The notes under the pieces were generated by a model. The model was not told the DNA's origin. It saw nothing but the letters and a program-made list of their open reading frames with translations, and made no database searches. Positions 54,059 through 62,738 of a stretch of 64,000 bases of DNA are shown one piece after another. The position numbers and the translations under genes were made by a program. Origin of the DNA: an uncultured Gelidibacter sp. (GTDB taxonomy: Bacteria; Bacteroidota; Bacteroidia; Flavobacteriales; Flavobacteriaceae); NCBI RefSeq assembly GCF_947500795.1, contig NZ_CANMTE010000006.1, forward strand, positions 62,001 to 126,000, in the 5' to 3' direction. The stretch's first letter is position 1; each line of letters opens with the position of its first letter.

Positions 54059-54230
54059 CTCTACCCTAAATTTCGAAAAATTCTCTATGCTGGGAAAATT
54101 ATATTACGTCACAATCTTGGACCCAATACCAAAGTTTATGATGTCCATTCCACTTGCCCACCAATTCCAGGAAAATATCGATACGAGTTCGAATTCCGTT
54201 TTCATCCACAACCATGAAGCTAAATCCTTC
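54059..54230 (+). repeat. Copy A of a roughly 200-base dispersed repeat
   Basis: It shares stretches with three copies at 62.3-62.95 kb, for example CTACCCTAAATTTCG (compare CCTACATTTCGCG), AATCTTGGACCCAA, and TTCCATTCCACTTGCCC-like TCCATTCCACTTGCCC. This copy is the most diverged. It lies 71 bases before the end of the TVP38-family gene. Confidence 0.7.
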
Positions 54231-54300
54231 TTAGATTCTGATGCATAATTTCATTTTAGGGTTATTTATTGGTTCTATAGTAGTTACTGCAAAAGAAATT

Positions 54301-54999
54301 TTATTTGATTCGGTTTCTCTTTTTGTCCCACCAAATATATCCTCCAAAAATAATGAGACTACCAATTGAACCCCACAGCAGTCCAGTTTTCAATGAATCT
54401 GTGTTCTGCCCAGTAATTGCTATTAGTAATATCAACGGAGCAATTCCTAAAGCTGTTGCGCTAATGAATTTGAGATACTTCATTTTGAGAATCCCGGCAA
54501 CAAAGCTAATGGCATCGTTCGAAAGAAACGGATTGATTCGGGTTATTACAACCGCCCAAAAACCGTAATCATTAATAAATGACATAACTTTTTTGGTAGT
54601 TTTTTCGCCCAACAATCGCTCGATCAATGAGCTTCCCACATACTTGCCAATCATATAACCCACAGAAGAAGCAATAAGAACCGCAATAAAAATTATTATG
54701 CTTCCTCCTATAGGCCCATACGCTAAAATTGCTACGATCATTAATAAAATTGTGGGAATTACAAGCAAAAACATTTGAAGGATCATTGCCAAGACTATCA
54801 CAACGGGTCCAAGCCACCCAAAACCTTTAACCCATTTTTTGACCCTTGCCTCGTCATCACTGGTAAGCACGTTCCAAGCTTCATTGAAGAAATCATTGAC
54901 GGAGGGAATTGCAAAATAACATCCAACCAAAATTGCCACTAAGAGAAAGGAAAGATAAAGTGGCAACTTGCTTTTTTTTGAGGAAGATTTTTTATCCAT
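54301..54999 (-). CDS. TVP38/TMEM64 family (VTT domain) membrane protein
   Basis: A 232-residue inner-membrane protein of the DedA-related VTT group, with about six hydrophobic segments. Typical are FGWLGPVVIVLAMILQMF, a re-entrant-like YGPIGG region, and the conserved RINPFLSNDAISFVAGI segment with its Arg and Asn. The family is linked to lipid scrambling and envelope stress. It lies at the edge of the cargo block bounded by repeats. Confidence 0.85.
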   Translation of the reverse strand: MDKKSSSKKSKLPLYLSFLLVAILVGCYFAIPSVNDFFNEAWNVLTSDDEARVKKWVKGFGWLGPVVIVLAMILQMFLLVIPTILLMIVAILAYGPIGGSIIIFIAVLIASSVGYMIGKYVGSSLIERLLGEKTTKKVMSFINDYGFWAVVITRINPFLSNDAISFVAGILKMKYLKFISATALGIAPLILLIAITGQNTDSLKTGLLWGSIGSLIIFGGYIWWDKKRNRIK

Positions 55000-55067
55000 C
55001 AGGTGTGATTATGGTCTAATTTAGTGAGTATTGAGATGTCTTCTTTTGCTGTCATTACAATTTTATG

Positions 55068-55514
55068 TCAGTCCCAGTATTTAATGTCAGGTAATACTTT
55101 CCCCAAACTATCCACAACCAATTTTTTATCATTTAAAAAACTATCAAGCTCCAGTTGATAATAATCAAAACTCCCTTCGATAACATGTTCTGGATCCTCC
55201 CACTTTCTATTCGGATATTTATGTTGCAAAAAGGACTGCAGGTTCTTTGGAAGCCTATTTTTGTCAATTGCATATTTGTATTTTTGTAAATTTCCAGAGC
55301 TGTCCAGCAGCGCCTCATGGTCAACATTATTAACCTCAAAATTTACTTCATACGCGTTTTTTATATATTCCCACTCCACATCCATTGCCTTAGAAAAACG
55401 ATATTTGAATGTGTTTTTCACTATAGATGGGACTTGCGATGGTGCTAGGTCATTATCGCAGGCGACTATACTTAGCGCTATAAAAAGTAGTGTTAACCAA
55501 GAGAATCTAGACAT
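55068..55514 (-). CDS. PepSY-like lipoprotein
   Basis: A 148-residue lipoprotein (lipobox SIVAC) with two PepSY-like units. The second protein of this type at 57687-58124 has the same pattern (VPxxVKxxFxxxFxxAxDVEWExxxxxYEVxFE and a DHEAL segment). Such proteins often lie beside two-component systems in Bacteroidota and may act as periplasmic inhibitors or sensors. It is 74 bases behind the histidine kinase gene, in the same direction. Confidence 0.82.
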   Translation of the reverse strand: MSRFSWLTLLFIALSIVACDNDLAPSQVPSIVKNTFKYRFSKAMDVEWEYIKNAYEVNFEVNNVDHEALLDSSGNLQKYKYAIDKNRLPKNLQSFLQHKYPNRKWEDPEHVIEGSFDYYQLELDSFLNDKKLVVDSLGKVLPDIKYWD

Positions 55515-55587
55515 GTTTTGAAGCTGTTTAGTTCAAATATGTGACTTAAATCTGTAATGATTTAGGAAATATGTGTGGCCTTATAAT

Positions 55588-56856
55588 TCATTTGAAATTT
55601 ACTGTGAAAATATGCTGTCCATCTAAAAAACGATATTCCAAATTGAATCCAAATTTTTCTGCAATACTCTGGGCAATTGATAGTCCCAGTCCAGTAGAAT
55701 TTACATGGTCTCCTATTTTATGAAAACGTTCAAAGATTGGTTTATTTTGTAATGAATCAGTCTGTGAGTAATTGTTTATGATAAAGTTTTTATTGGTAAG
55801 TCTCATCGAAATAACGCTCCCCGGTTGACCGTGGGAAATTGCGTTTTTAATAAGATTTGAAAATAAAATATAAGTGAGATCTATATTGGTGTTTTTGATG
55901 ATTTTCTGTTGCGTATCGAGAATCAATCTTAGGTTTTTGTGAGCAGCCATTTCTGAAAAATCGGAAATGATTTGTTCTAAGATATCTTGGAAGTTAACAT
56001 TTTCACGACTTGGAAATTGATTATTTTCAATTTTAGAAATCAGCAGTAAAGAGCGGTTAAGTCTTGTTAGTCGTTCCAGATTCTCCAGTGTCTGTTGCAA
56101 TTGTTCGGCCTGTCTTTCAGACAATGATTCATCTTCAAACAAGAGCTCCAATTTATTGATTGCAATAGCGAGCGGTGTCTGTAGTTCGTGACTGGCATTT
56201 TCTATAAATTGCTTTTGGTTTGAATAGCTTTTTTGAGCTCTGTTTAATAGTTTTTCGATACTCTCGTTCAATAAAGCAAACTCTTCAATTTTAGTAGTCT
56301 TATAGTGGATGGTGTCTTTTTTTTCAAGTTGATAGTCTTTCAACTGATCCAATATTTTGTAAAATGGCTGCCAGATCCTTCTTAAAAACAAGTTATTTAA
56401 AAGAAGAATACTTGCTATAAGTGAGGCATATAATAGAATAGTGTATTTCAGCAAATTGTTAATTTGGTCGTCTTCTTCAACCATGGAAGTCATTACTACT
56501 ATTTTGTAATACTCCTCATCATTTTTGAAGACACTCTCCAGCAGACGCACAGGCTCATAGTCTTCTTCATTTACCATGTACATCACAGAATCCTTATAGG
56601 TATCCTTAAAAATACGGTGGTTGTTGTAGTCCACTCGATTTATGGTGAATAAATACTCGTCAAACTGAGGTTTATCCAAAAGACTCAAGTCTTTGCTGGC
56701 ACGCGCAATTAAAAGCATTTTGCGATGCTCCAAACCATCATCAATACTGTCATAAATTTCAACGAACATGGCATAATAAAAAACAACGGCCCAAATGGAA
56801 ATCAATACCAAAAGAATGATTGAGAAATAGGTTGACGTGTAATTGAGGAGTTTCAT
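55588..56856 (-). CDS. Sensor histidine kinase
   Basis: A 422-residue kinase with two membrane helices (about 10-30 and 138-158) framing a periplasmic sensor of about 107 residues that is rich in acidic and aromatic residues. The H box is NASHELQTPL (His223), the N box NLIKNAISH, and the G2 box STGLGLSI. The start overlaps the stop of the response regulator gene (ATGA). Confidence 0.92.
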   Translation of the reverse strand: MKLLNYTSTYFSIILLVLISIWAVVFYYAMFVEIYDSIDDGLEHRKMLLIARASKDLSLLDKPQFDEYLFTINRVDYNNHRIFKDTYKDSVMYMVNEEDYEPVRLLESVFKNDEEYYKIVVMTSMVEEDDQINNLLKYTILLYASLIASILLLNNLFLRRIWQPFYKILDQLKDYQLEKKDTIHYKTTKIEEFALLNESIEKLLNRAQKSYSNQKQFIENASHELQTPLAIAINKLELLFEDESLSERQAEQLQQTLENLERLTRLNRSLLLISKIENNQFPSRENVNFQDILEQIISDFSEMAAHKNLRLILDTQQKIIKNTNIDLTYILFSNLIKNAISHGQPGSVISMRLTNKNFIINNYSQTDSLQNKPIFERFHKIGDHVNSTGLGLSIAQSIAEKFGFNLEYRFLDGQHIFTVNFK

Positions 56857-57530
56857 TTATCCTGCAGTTTGTAGCCGATACCATACACTGCCTTAATGTC
56901 GATTTCGGCGTCGTGAGCATCCAATTTCTTACGTAAATTTTTTATTTGGGAATAAATAAAGTCAAAATTATCTGCCTGATCAATATGGTCGCCCCAGACG
57001 TGCTCTGCGAGTGCTGTTTTATTAGCTAATCTGTCTTTATTTGAAACTAAGTAGAGCAATACGTCATATTCCTTTCGATTGAGTTCCACTTCCTTCTTTT
57101 CTATAAAAACGGTTCGGTTTGAAATATTGATTGCCATATTTGCAATTCTAAGTTCATCCTGACCCTCAAAAATTTTTCTTCGTAATACCGCTTTTACACG
57201 GGCACGGAGTTCGGCCATATGAAAAGGTTTAGGGAGGTAATCATCGGCACCCAGATCAAGACCTTGCAATTTATCATCTAATGAATCCTTAGCGGAAACG
57301 ATAATTACGCCGTCTCCCAATCCCTTTTTCTTGATGATTTTCAGAAGTTCCAAGCCGTTGCCGTCGGGGAGATTGATATCAAGCAGGATACAGTCATAGT
57401 CATAAACGCCAATGCGATCTCGTGCCTGCGCGAAGGTTGCGGCACCTGTCACTAAGAATCCTTCAGCTTCGAGATTTTTGGACATATTCTCCAGCATTTG
57501 TGGTTCGTCTTCTACTATTAAAATTTTCAT
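56853..57530 (-). CDS. OmpR-family response regulator
   Basis: A 225-residue regulator. The receiver has the acidic VEDEPQ start, phosphoacceptor Asp51 in LLDINLPDGNG and the Lys of DYLPKPFH. The winged-helix domain (ELNRKEYDVLLYL, IYSQIKNLRKKL, VYGIGYKL) is complete. It is divergent from the PepSY-like gene at 57687; a pair of direct repeats in front of that gene may be its binding site. Confidence 0.92.
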   Translation of the reverse strand: MKILIVEDEPQMLENMSKNLEAEGFLVTGAATFAQARDRIGVYDYDCILLDINLPDGNGLELLKIIKKKGLGDGVIIVSAKDSLDDKLQGLDLGADDYLPKPFHMAELRARVKAVLRRKIFEGQDELRIANMAINISNRTVFIEKKEVELNRKEYDVLLYLVSNKDRLANKTALAEHVWGDHIDQADNFDFIYSQIKNLRKKLDAHDAEIDIKAVYGIGYKLQDK

Positions 57531-57634
57531 AAGGAAATTATTTCAGATAAAAATAAATTCTAATGTTGTAAAGATATGGGATAACGGTTTCTTTTTATAA
57601 ATCGGGTTCCAATGATTGCTAAACCGTTTCCAAA

Positions 57635-57667
57635 TTGTTTACAGATTCAATGGTTTACTTTGGTTTA
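57635..57667. promoter_or_regulatory. Direct repeats, possible response-regulator binding site
   Basis: TGGTTTA occurs at 57651-57657 and 57661-57667 (10-base spacing), with a related TTGTTTA at 57635-57641. Tandem half-sites at this spacing are typical of OmpR-family regulators. The nearby inverted repeat AACGGTTT (57583-57590) / AAACCGTT (57621-57628) may add to the site. Confidence 0.4.
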
Positions 57668-57686
57668 AACTTTTAAAAAAGATATT

Positions 57687-58124
57687 ATGAAAACTTTGAA
57701 AATTTTAGCTTTTACCCTATTAGCCTCAAGCGCGGTGATGGCTCAAGATCTTAGAATCGCAGATGTTCCTAACAATTTGAAGGAGGCTCTCGAAAAGGAA
57801 TACCCCAAGGCCATAGATGTGGAGTGGGAGAAGGAATTGGACAATTATAAAGTGGAATTCGAAATAAACAGACAAGATCACGAAATTTGGTATAACGCTT
57901 CAGCACAAATTTTAAAGAAGGAACAAGAAATCAGCGAGACTGAACTTCCTAAGGCCATTCGCGATGCAATTAAATCGAGTTATGCGGGTTACCGAGTGGA
58001 TGATGTAGAAAAAATTTGGCAGAATGATACTGTGACCTATGAAGTGGAACTTGAAAAAGGGCAGGAAGAACTACACCTCACTTTTGATGCCAATGCGAAA
58101 GTTTTAAATGAAAGAAAACATTAA
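57687..58124 (+). CDS. PepSY-like periplasmic protein
   Basis: A 145-residue protein with a cleavable signal peptide (1-19, ending VMAQ) and two PepSY-like units (VPNNLKEALEKEYPKAIDVE, LPKAIRDAIKSSYAGYRVDD). It is divergent from the response regulator and related to the lipoprotein on the other side of the two-component genes. Likely a target and perhaps feedback partner of that system. Confidence 0.85.
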   Translation: MKTLKILAFTLLASSAVMAQDLRIADVPNNLKEALEKEYPKAIDVEWEKELDNYKVEFEINRQDHEIWYNASAQILKKEQEISETELPKAIRDAIKSSYAGYRVDDVEKIWQNDTVTYEVELEKGQEELHLTFDANAKVLNERKH

Positions 58125-58148
58125 ATTTATAAGTGATCAAGATCAAAG

Positions 58149-58175
58149 AAATCCCGCACTGATGCGGGATTTTTT
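58149..58175 (+). terminator. Terminator after the PepSY-like gene
   Basis: AAATCCCGCA pairs with TGCGGGATTT around CTGA, followed by T residues. It may also serve the convergent terC-like gene. Confidence 0.85.
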
Positions 58176-58221
58176 ATAGACTAATGTATTGAACAAAGAA
58201 GGTCTTTTTGCCAAAAAAAGA

Positions 58222-59179
58222 TCATTCTTCAGACTGGTTTGTTACTTTTTCAGGAATGATCAAAGAAGCTACAACCCCTCCCAATAGTGCAACGGCTATT
58301 CCTGTTAACGACAACCATTCTGGAAGTTCCAGGTGATGGGAGAACAACATTTTCAATCCCACAAAAGCTAAGATAATTACCAAACTGTAATTGATAAACC
58401 TAAATTTCTCCAGCATTCTTGAAATCAAGAAATACATAGATCTTAATCCAAGTATCGCCAAAATATTGGAGCTAAATACAATAAACGGATCGGCAGTAAT
58501 GGCTAAGATCGCGGGAATGCTGTCCAAAGCGAACAATACGTCGGTCAATTCAATCATAACGAGCGCGACAAATAAAGGTGTTGCTGCGGTAACCCCCATT
58601 CGTTTTATGAAAAAATCATGACCATGCATGGAACTTGTTATGGGATAGACTTTTTTGATCTGTCTGAATACAAAAGAATTTTTGGGTTCAAATTCATGGT
58701 CGTTGCCTTTAAGCATTTTAAAAGCGGTATAGAGCAAGAAAACTCCAAAAACATAGATGATCCAATCAAATTTTGTTATCAGCGCCACACCGAATAAAAT
58801 CATGAGTCCGCGAAATACGATAGCTCCTAAAATTCCCCAAAAAAGCACCCGGTGTTGATAGAGCGCAGGCACCTTGAACGTCGAGAATATCACTGCAATG
58901 ACAAATACATTATCAATACTCAAGGACAGTTCTATCAAATAGCCCGTTATATATTTTAAAACGGCATTGTTGGGAGTGAGCCCCCGTAGGATTCTCAACA
59001 AGACCTGTGGAGAACAGCCAATAAATAACACCACTAAAACTAAGTGCAACCGTGATCCAGATGGCGGTCCATATACCCGCTTCCTTGGTTTTGATAACGT
59101 GATCGTTTTTGTGAAAAATACCTAGGTCTAAAGTCAGGAATATTGTAATCAATGCAATAAATAAAACCCATACCCACAT
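58222..59179 (-). pseudogene. TerC-family integral membrane protein, frameshifted
   Basis: The N-terminal part, starting MWVWVLFIALITIFLTLDLG at 59179, leaves the frame after ENPTG. The rest continues one frame away as LTPNNAVLKYITGYLIE and runs to 58222 with all expected features (SLSIDNVFV, LFWGILGAI, ELTDVLFALDSIPA). The break is at a run of five C (58981-58985); taking out one base would restore a single protein of about 318 residues. TerC proteins are membrane metal (Mn) exporters or tellurite-resistance-linked. Either a true frameshift or a sequencing error. Confidence 0.8.
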
Positions 59180-59239
59180 AATATACCTGTTTTTTTAAAC
59201 CTCCAGAACACCGCTCCAAAGCAGCTAAATATTATTTTA

Positions 59240-59490
59240 TTCAAAAACGTATCAAATAAATCACTTAAAAATGAACCTTTTTTTTTCTGCATAAATTCGT
59301 CTTCATGCCTAATATCTTGTATTGCCGAAACAATTAAAAGCTGTGCCTTGACCAATCTAGGAGGAACGTTCAATAATTTTATCAAGCTCTCCTCGGTTAA
59401 GCCATACGCTTCGACATTAAGGACAATAGTCGATTTCTACGTTACTACGGTCAGTAAGAATTAAATTCACCTTACAATTGGGACATTCAT
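59240..59490 (-). pseudogene. Decayed zinc-ribbon (TFIIB-type) protein
   Basis: On the minus strand the sequence reads ECPNCKVNLILTDRSNVEID, YCP, a TAA stop at 59417-59419, then CRSVWLNRGELDKIIERS, and after a further frame change HEDEFMQKKKGSFLSDLFD. This is the zf-TFIIB family (CPxC...YCPKCxGVWLDRGELDKII...KKKKSFLSDLFD) with a missing base at the ATG, a nonsense codon and a frameshift. Confidence 0.6.
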
Positions 59491-59492
59491 TT

Positions 59493-59789
59493 TTAATTAA
59501 TTATTTCTTTTAGTAATTCAAGCTTTCCTCCAACCATGGAATCTATTTTTGAAGAGGATTCAGTTACTACTGAATCAAGTTTCTTTATTTTGTCGCTTTC
59601 GAAGTTGATAAAACTATCGAAATTTTTGATATTATTCATTTCTCTATTGACCATGGAGTCCAAGCTCTCCGTTTTTAATTCGAGCTCATAAAGTTTATTT
59701 TCCAATTTTTTGTTAACGTCAGCGTCACACGATGCAAACAATCCGATGGTTACAATACATAATAGATTTTTCGTTATTTGTTCTTTCAT
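59493..59789 (-). CDS. Small coiled-coil lipoprotein
   Basis: A 98-residue predicted lipoprotein. The lipobox is LFASC (Cys21), and the rest is one charged helical stretch with heptad-like spacing (LENKLYELELKTESLDSMV, then MNNIKNFDSFINFESDKIKK). It resembles small envelope-spacing lipoproteins in build but no family can be named. Confidence 0.55.
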   Translation of the reverse strand: MKEQITKNLLCIVTIGLFASCDADVNKKLENKLYELELKTESLDSMVNREMNNIKNFDSFINFESDKIKKLDSVVTESSSKIDSMVGGKLELLKEIIN

Positions 59790-60333
59790 ATTTTTTATTT
59801 CTATATTGATTGAGCCATATTATCTGTTAGATGAATCATAGCATTTATTGAATTTAAAGCTGTCAACAATCGCCAATGTTCTGCAAAAAGTAAATCAATT
59901 ATTCTCACTAGATTCAGACCGAAAATTTTGAAAGGGCGAAAATATCTGTCGAATCTGGAATGAAATGGGAATTGCCCGTCTGAATCCCTAATATGTAGCT
60001 TAACAAATTATAAAGGAATACTATTTAAATAGATACCTTAAAAATATAATGTCCTTATACTCCCATTCCAATGGACGCTTGGCTTCAACCTATATTTTTT
60101 GTCACTGCTATTTGGCGTATTTTAATTTTTTTATGATGACTAGTCATCATATAATATTTCAAAAGGAGCGCTTTAAGGATTTCAAAATAAATTACTTGTA
60201 CCGATTGTATTTATAAAGAATTGGTGTTCATTTCTTCATATTCCTAATTTTTTACAGTATTCCATCTTTGTTTTGTCTGAAAATAGAATTACCGGATGCG
60301 CCAATTAACATCTCTGTTTTGCACAATTAAAAT
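59790..60333. other. Intergenic region with a 20-base palindrome
   Basis: About 540 A/T-rich bases between the small lipoprotein and the DUF2490 gene. Apart from the palindrome at 60132-60151 I see no gene or repeat. Confidence 0.5.
60132..60151. promoter_or_regulatory. Perfect 20-base palindrome, probable operator
   Basis: TATGATGACTAGTCATCATA is a perfect palindrome, 183 bases before the DUF2490 gene. Dimeric repressors such as TetR- or MarR-family proteins use sites of this kind. No such regulator is coded nearby in the window. Confidence 0.5.
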
Positions 60334-61011
60334 ATGAGAAACCTATTCTTTATCGTATTCGCTTTAACGAGCAATGTCTTATGTGTTGCTCAAGAAGCCT
60401 TTAAAGCATATTATGAACCATATATAAAATTGGGATATGACGTTACTGAAAACTATTCGCATGAATTTAAGGTTGAAGAGCGTATTATTTGGTACGATAA
60501 TGAATCTTTTAATGTGGATGTAAAACAGCTTGATGTATCTCATTTTTCTACACTCACATTAGATGACAAAAATGCTGTTGCAGTTGGAATTCAGTATCGT
60601 TTTGAAGAAAATTTTTCGACCAACGAAGAAAATGAACTAAGGCTTACAGAAGAATATATATTTTCCACACAGCCCAATGCTACTGAATTTGAACATCGAC
60701 TTAGGGCAGAACAGCGGATAACTTCATCATCAACATCACATAGGTTCAGATATAGTTTTGCCGTTACTCGTGCTCTCAACGGACCAGAAATCGATACGGG
60801 AGAATCTTATGTCATAGGAGATTTAGAAACTTTGTTGTCCTTAACTAGTGATGCCAAACCGGAATACGAGCAGCGGATAGGAGCTGGAATTGGTTGGGTT
60901 ATAAGTGATTTTCTAAAACTGGAGTTAGTAACAGAATATAGATTGGACGATTTCACGCAAAATTTGGGACATGAGTTGTTCCTTGTTACGGGAATGAAAG
61001 TCACGCTTTAA
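60334..61011 (+). CDS. DUF2490 outer-membrane beta-barrel protein
   Basis: A 225-residue protein with a signal peptide (about 1-20, ending CVAQ) and alternating amphipathic strands throughout (YRFEENFSTNEENELRLTEEY, FEHRLRAEQRI, HRFRYSFAVTRAL). The pattern fits DUF2490, a family predicted to form outer-membrane barrels in Bacteroidota. Function unknown. Confidence 0.7.
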   Translation: MRNLFFIVFALTSNVLCVAQEAFKAYYEPYIKLGYDVTENYSHEFKVEERIIWYDNESFNVDVKQLDVSHFSTLTLDDKNAVAVGIQYRFEENFSTNEENELRLTEEYIFSTQPNATEFEHRLRAEQRITSSSTSHRFRYSFAVTRALNGPEIDTGESYVIGDLETLLSLTSDAKPEYEQRIGAGIGWVISDFLKLELVTEYRLDDFTQNLGHELFLVTGMKVTL

Positions 61012-61090
61012 AACTGATATTGTATATCACAAGATTATAAATAAACACCAATGAAGATGGATGATTCGTCTTCGTCATTAAAATATAATT

Positions 61091-61579
61091 ATGATTTCTA
61101 CCATTTTTTTTAGTTTTATTCAAACAACGGAAAAAGTGTTGACCGGTATTGGAGAGACGCCTGATTTTACATTCAATCCGGATATTCTTTTCAAAATTCT
61201 ATTGGCTATTGGAGCAGGTCTGCTAATAGGCATGGAACGGGAATACAAAGGAAAGGATGCCGGTCTAAAAACCAATATGCTGGTTTCTGTTGGCGCATGT
61301 GCTTTTGTTATTTTATCCCTACAATATCAAGGAGGGAAATTTATTGATCTAACCCGAGTGCTTAGCCAAGTTGTAACCGGTATTGGCTTTTTGGGCGCGG
61401 GAGTTATCATTAAAAAAGGTGGTACTGTGCAGGGGCTTACAACTGCAGCTACTGTTTGGTGCAGTGCTGCGGCAGGATGCATAGCGGCACTTTATATGGT
61501 TGCAGATCTAATAATTTTCACCGGTGCCGTGGTGTTGGTAAACGTAATCTTCGGATTCATCGGCAAAAAAATGGCTTAA
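61091..61579 (+). CDS. MgtC/SapB family membrane protein
   Basis: A 162-residue protein with about five hydrophobic segments and the MgtC N-terminal domain signatures: GAGLLIGMEREYKGKDAGLKT, TGIGFLGAGVIIKKGG and GLTTAATVWCSAAAGCIAA. It lacks the C-terminal soluble domain of Salmonella MgtC. Members act in magnesium or acid stress and may control the F-ATPase or cation transport. It lies in a block rich in ion and envelope genes. Confidence 0.88.
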   Translation: MISTIFFSFIQTTEKVLTGIGETPDFTFNPDILFKILLAIGAGLLIGMEREYKGKDAGLKTNMLVSVGACAFVILSLQYQGGKFIDLTRVLSQVVTGIGFLGAGVIIKKGGTVQGLTTAATVWCSAAAGCIAALYMVADLIIFTGAVVLVNVIFGFIGKKMA

Positions 61580-61726
61580 GATGTAAAGCCATTTATTTTT
61601 AAGACTTTCATACAGATCTTGGCATAGGAAATAAAGCTTAATTTCCAATTATAATAATATTTTAAACACCTTCCGGAATGATGGATTATCCCAAGCGAAT
61701 TTTTCTATTACAGCTCATGCCACCCA

Positions 61727-62194
61727 ATGATTAAGGATTTGCTTATTGCGATACTCTGGAGTATTTCTCCTTTTGGGGAAGCAAAAGTTGGTATTCCTTA
61801 CGCGCTAATGAATGATGTCAATATTTATTTCGCCTTCATTTTTTGCTTTTTGGCCAATGTATTGATTTTTCCAATCATGATTTTCTTTTTAAGGGTTATA
61901 AACCGGTGTTTTTTTAAATGGTATTATTATAAAAAGGCTGCGCTTTTTGTGGCCCGACGCGCGAAAAATGGAGCTGGACAAAATGTTAAGAAATATGGTT
62001 TTTGGGGTTTAATTGTTTTTGTTATGATCCCTCTACCCGGAACCGGAGTTTACGCTGGTACCATTGCAAGCTATCTTTTTGGAATGGAAAAGAAACGAGC
62101 CTTTTTGGCGAATATTATAGGAATATTCTTCTCTTGCGTAATTATATGGGCAAGTACTTTACTTGCTATGGAAGGATTGAAACAAGACTTTTAA
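61727..62194 (+). CDS. Small multidrug export protein (COG2426 family)
   Basis: A 155-residue membrane protein with about four helices and the family segments SISPFGEAKVGIPYAL at the start and VMIPLPGTGVYAGTIASYLFGM in the second half. Annotated as putative small multidrug exporter, with little experimental support in general. The repeat cluster begins 110 bases after its stop. Confidence 0.78.
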   Translation: MIKDLLIAILWSISPFGEAKVGIPYALMNDVNIYFAFIFCFLANVLIFPIMIFFLRVINRCFFKWYYYKKAALFVARRAKNGAGQNVKKYGFWGLIVFVMIPLPGTGVYAGTIASYLFGMEKKRAFLANIIGIFFSCVIIWASTLLAMEGLKQDF

Positions 62195-62303
62195 AAATGA
62201 AATAAAGATCTTAGGTTTGAATGGAAAACCCTGTACTTTATCTATAACGTCAAAATGGCTTTACATCATTCCAAGAAATAAATTTAAATCTAATATTTCG
62301 TTC

Positions 62304-62510
62304 AGCACTTTCCCCTACATTTCGCGCAAAGCTCTATTGCAGGAAAAGCGCTTCCTAACAAAGATCTTGGACACAACTCCTAAGATTCCGATTTCCATTC
62401 CGCTTGCCCGCCTATTCCCGAGAATAAACGGGAAGTGTTCAAACTCAATTTCCATCTACATCTTTATAGTCAAGTCCGCTTTTAATCCTACTAAACATGA
62501 ATAATCAGAT
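62304..62510 (+). repeat. Copy B of the dispersed repeat
   Basis: Begins CCCCTACATTTCGCGCAAAG, then has GGAAAAGCGCTTC, GATCTTGGACACAACTCC and TTCCATTCCGCTTGCCCGC. It is the first of three head-to-tail copies. The inner hairpin is partly kept (TTCCCG/CGGGAA). Confidence 0.8.
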
Positions 62511-62519
62511 TTCGTAACC

Positions 62520-62730
62520 CATTCAGCCCATTGCCGCTCCATTCCGCGAAAAGCTCCATTACGGGCAAAGCGCTTCATTAAAAAATCTTGGACCCAACTC
62601 CAAAGTCTGCGGTTTCCATTCCACTTGCCCGCTGATTCCCGAAAAGAGTCGGGAAGCGGGCAAACTCCATTACAATCTCCGACTTTGAAGTCACGTCCGC
62701 TTAACCTCGGCTAAATGAGGTAAATCCATT
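62520..62730 (+). repeat. Copy C of the dispersed repeat, with strong hairpin
   Basis: Shares CGCGAAAAGCTCCATTACGG, GCAAAGCGCTTC, AATCTTGGACCCAACTCC and TTTCCATTCCACTTGCCCGC with the other copies. At 62625-62663 TTGCCCGC and TTCCCGA pair with TCGGGAA and GCGGGCAA (three-base bulge, six-base loop), giving a 15-bp GC-rich stem. Confidence 0.85.
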
Positions 62731-62738
62731 AAAACAAT

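Noticed and set aside
58222-59049. An independent 275-codon TerC-like gene
   Set aside because: Its first 25 codons are out of frame with the TerC family and translate the wrong frame of the N-terminal part. The true N-terminus is in the other frame from 59179.
59149-59385. A 78-codon minus-strand frame overlapping the TerC start as a separate gene
   Set aside because: Its sequence is the frameshifted C-terminal half of the zinc-ribbon pseudogene (KKKGSFLSDLFD), and its end runs into the TerC start in another frame.
62217-62504. A 95-codon plus-strand frame after the small exporter gene
   Set aside because: It lies mostly inside copy B of the repeat, has no family resemblance and does not continue into the other copies.
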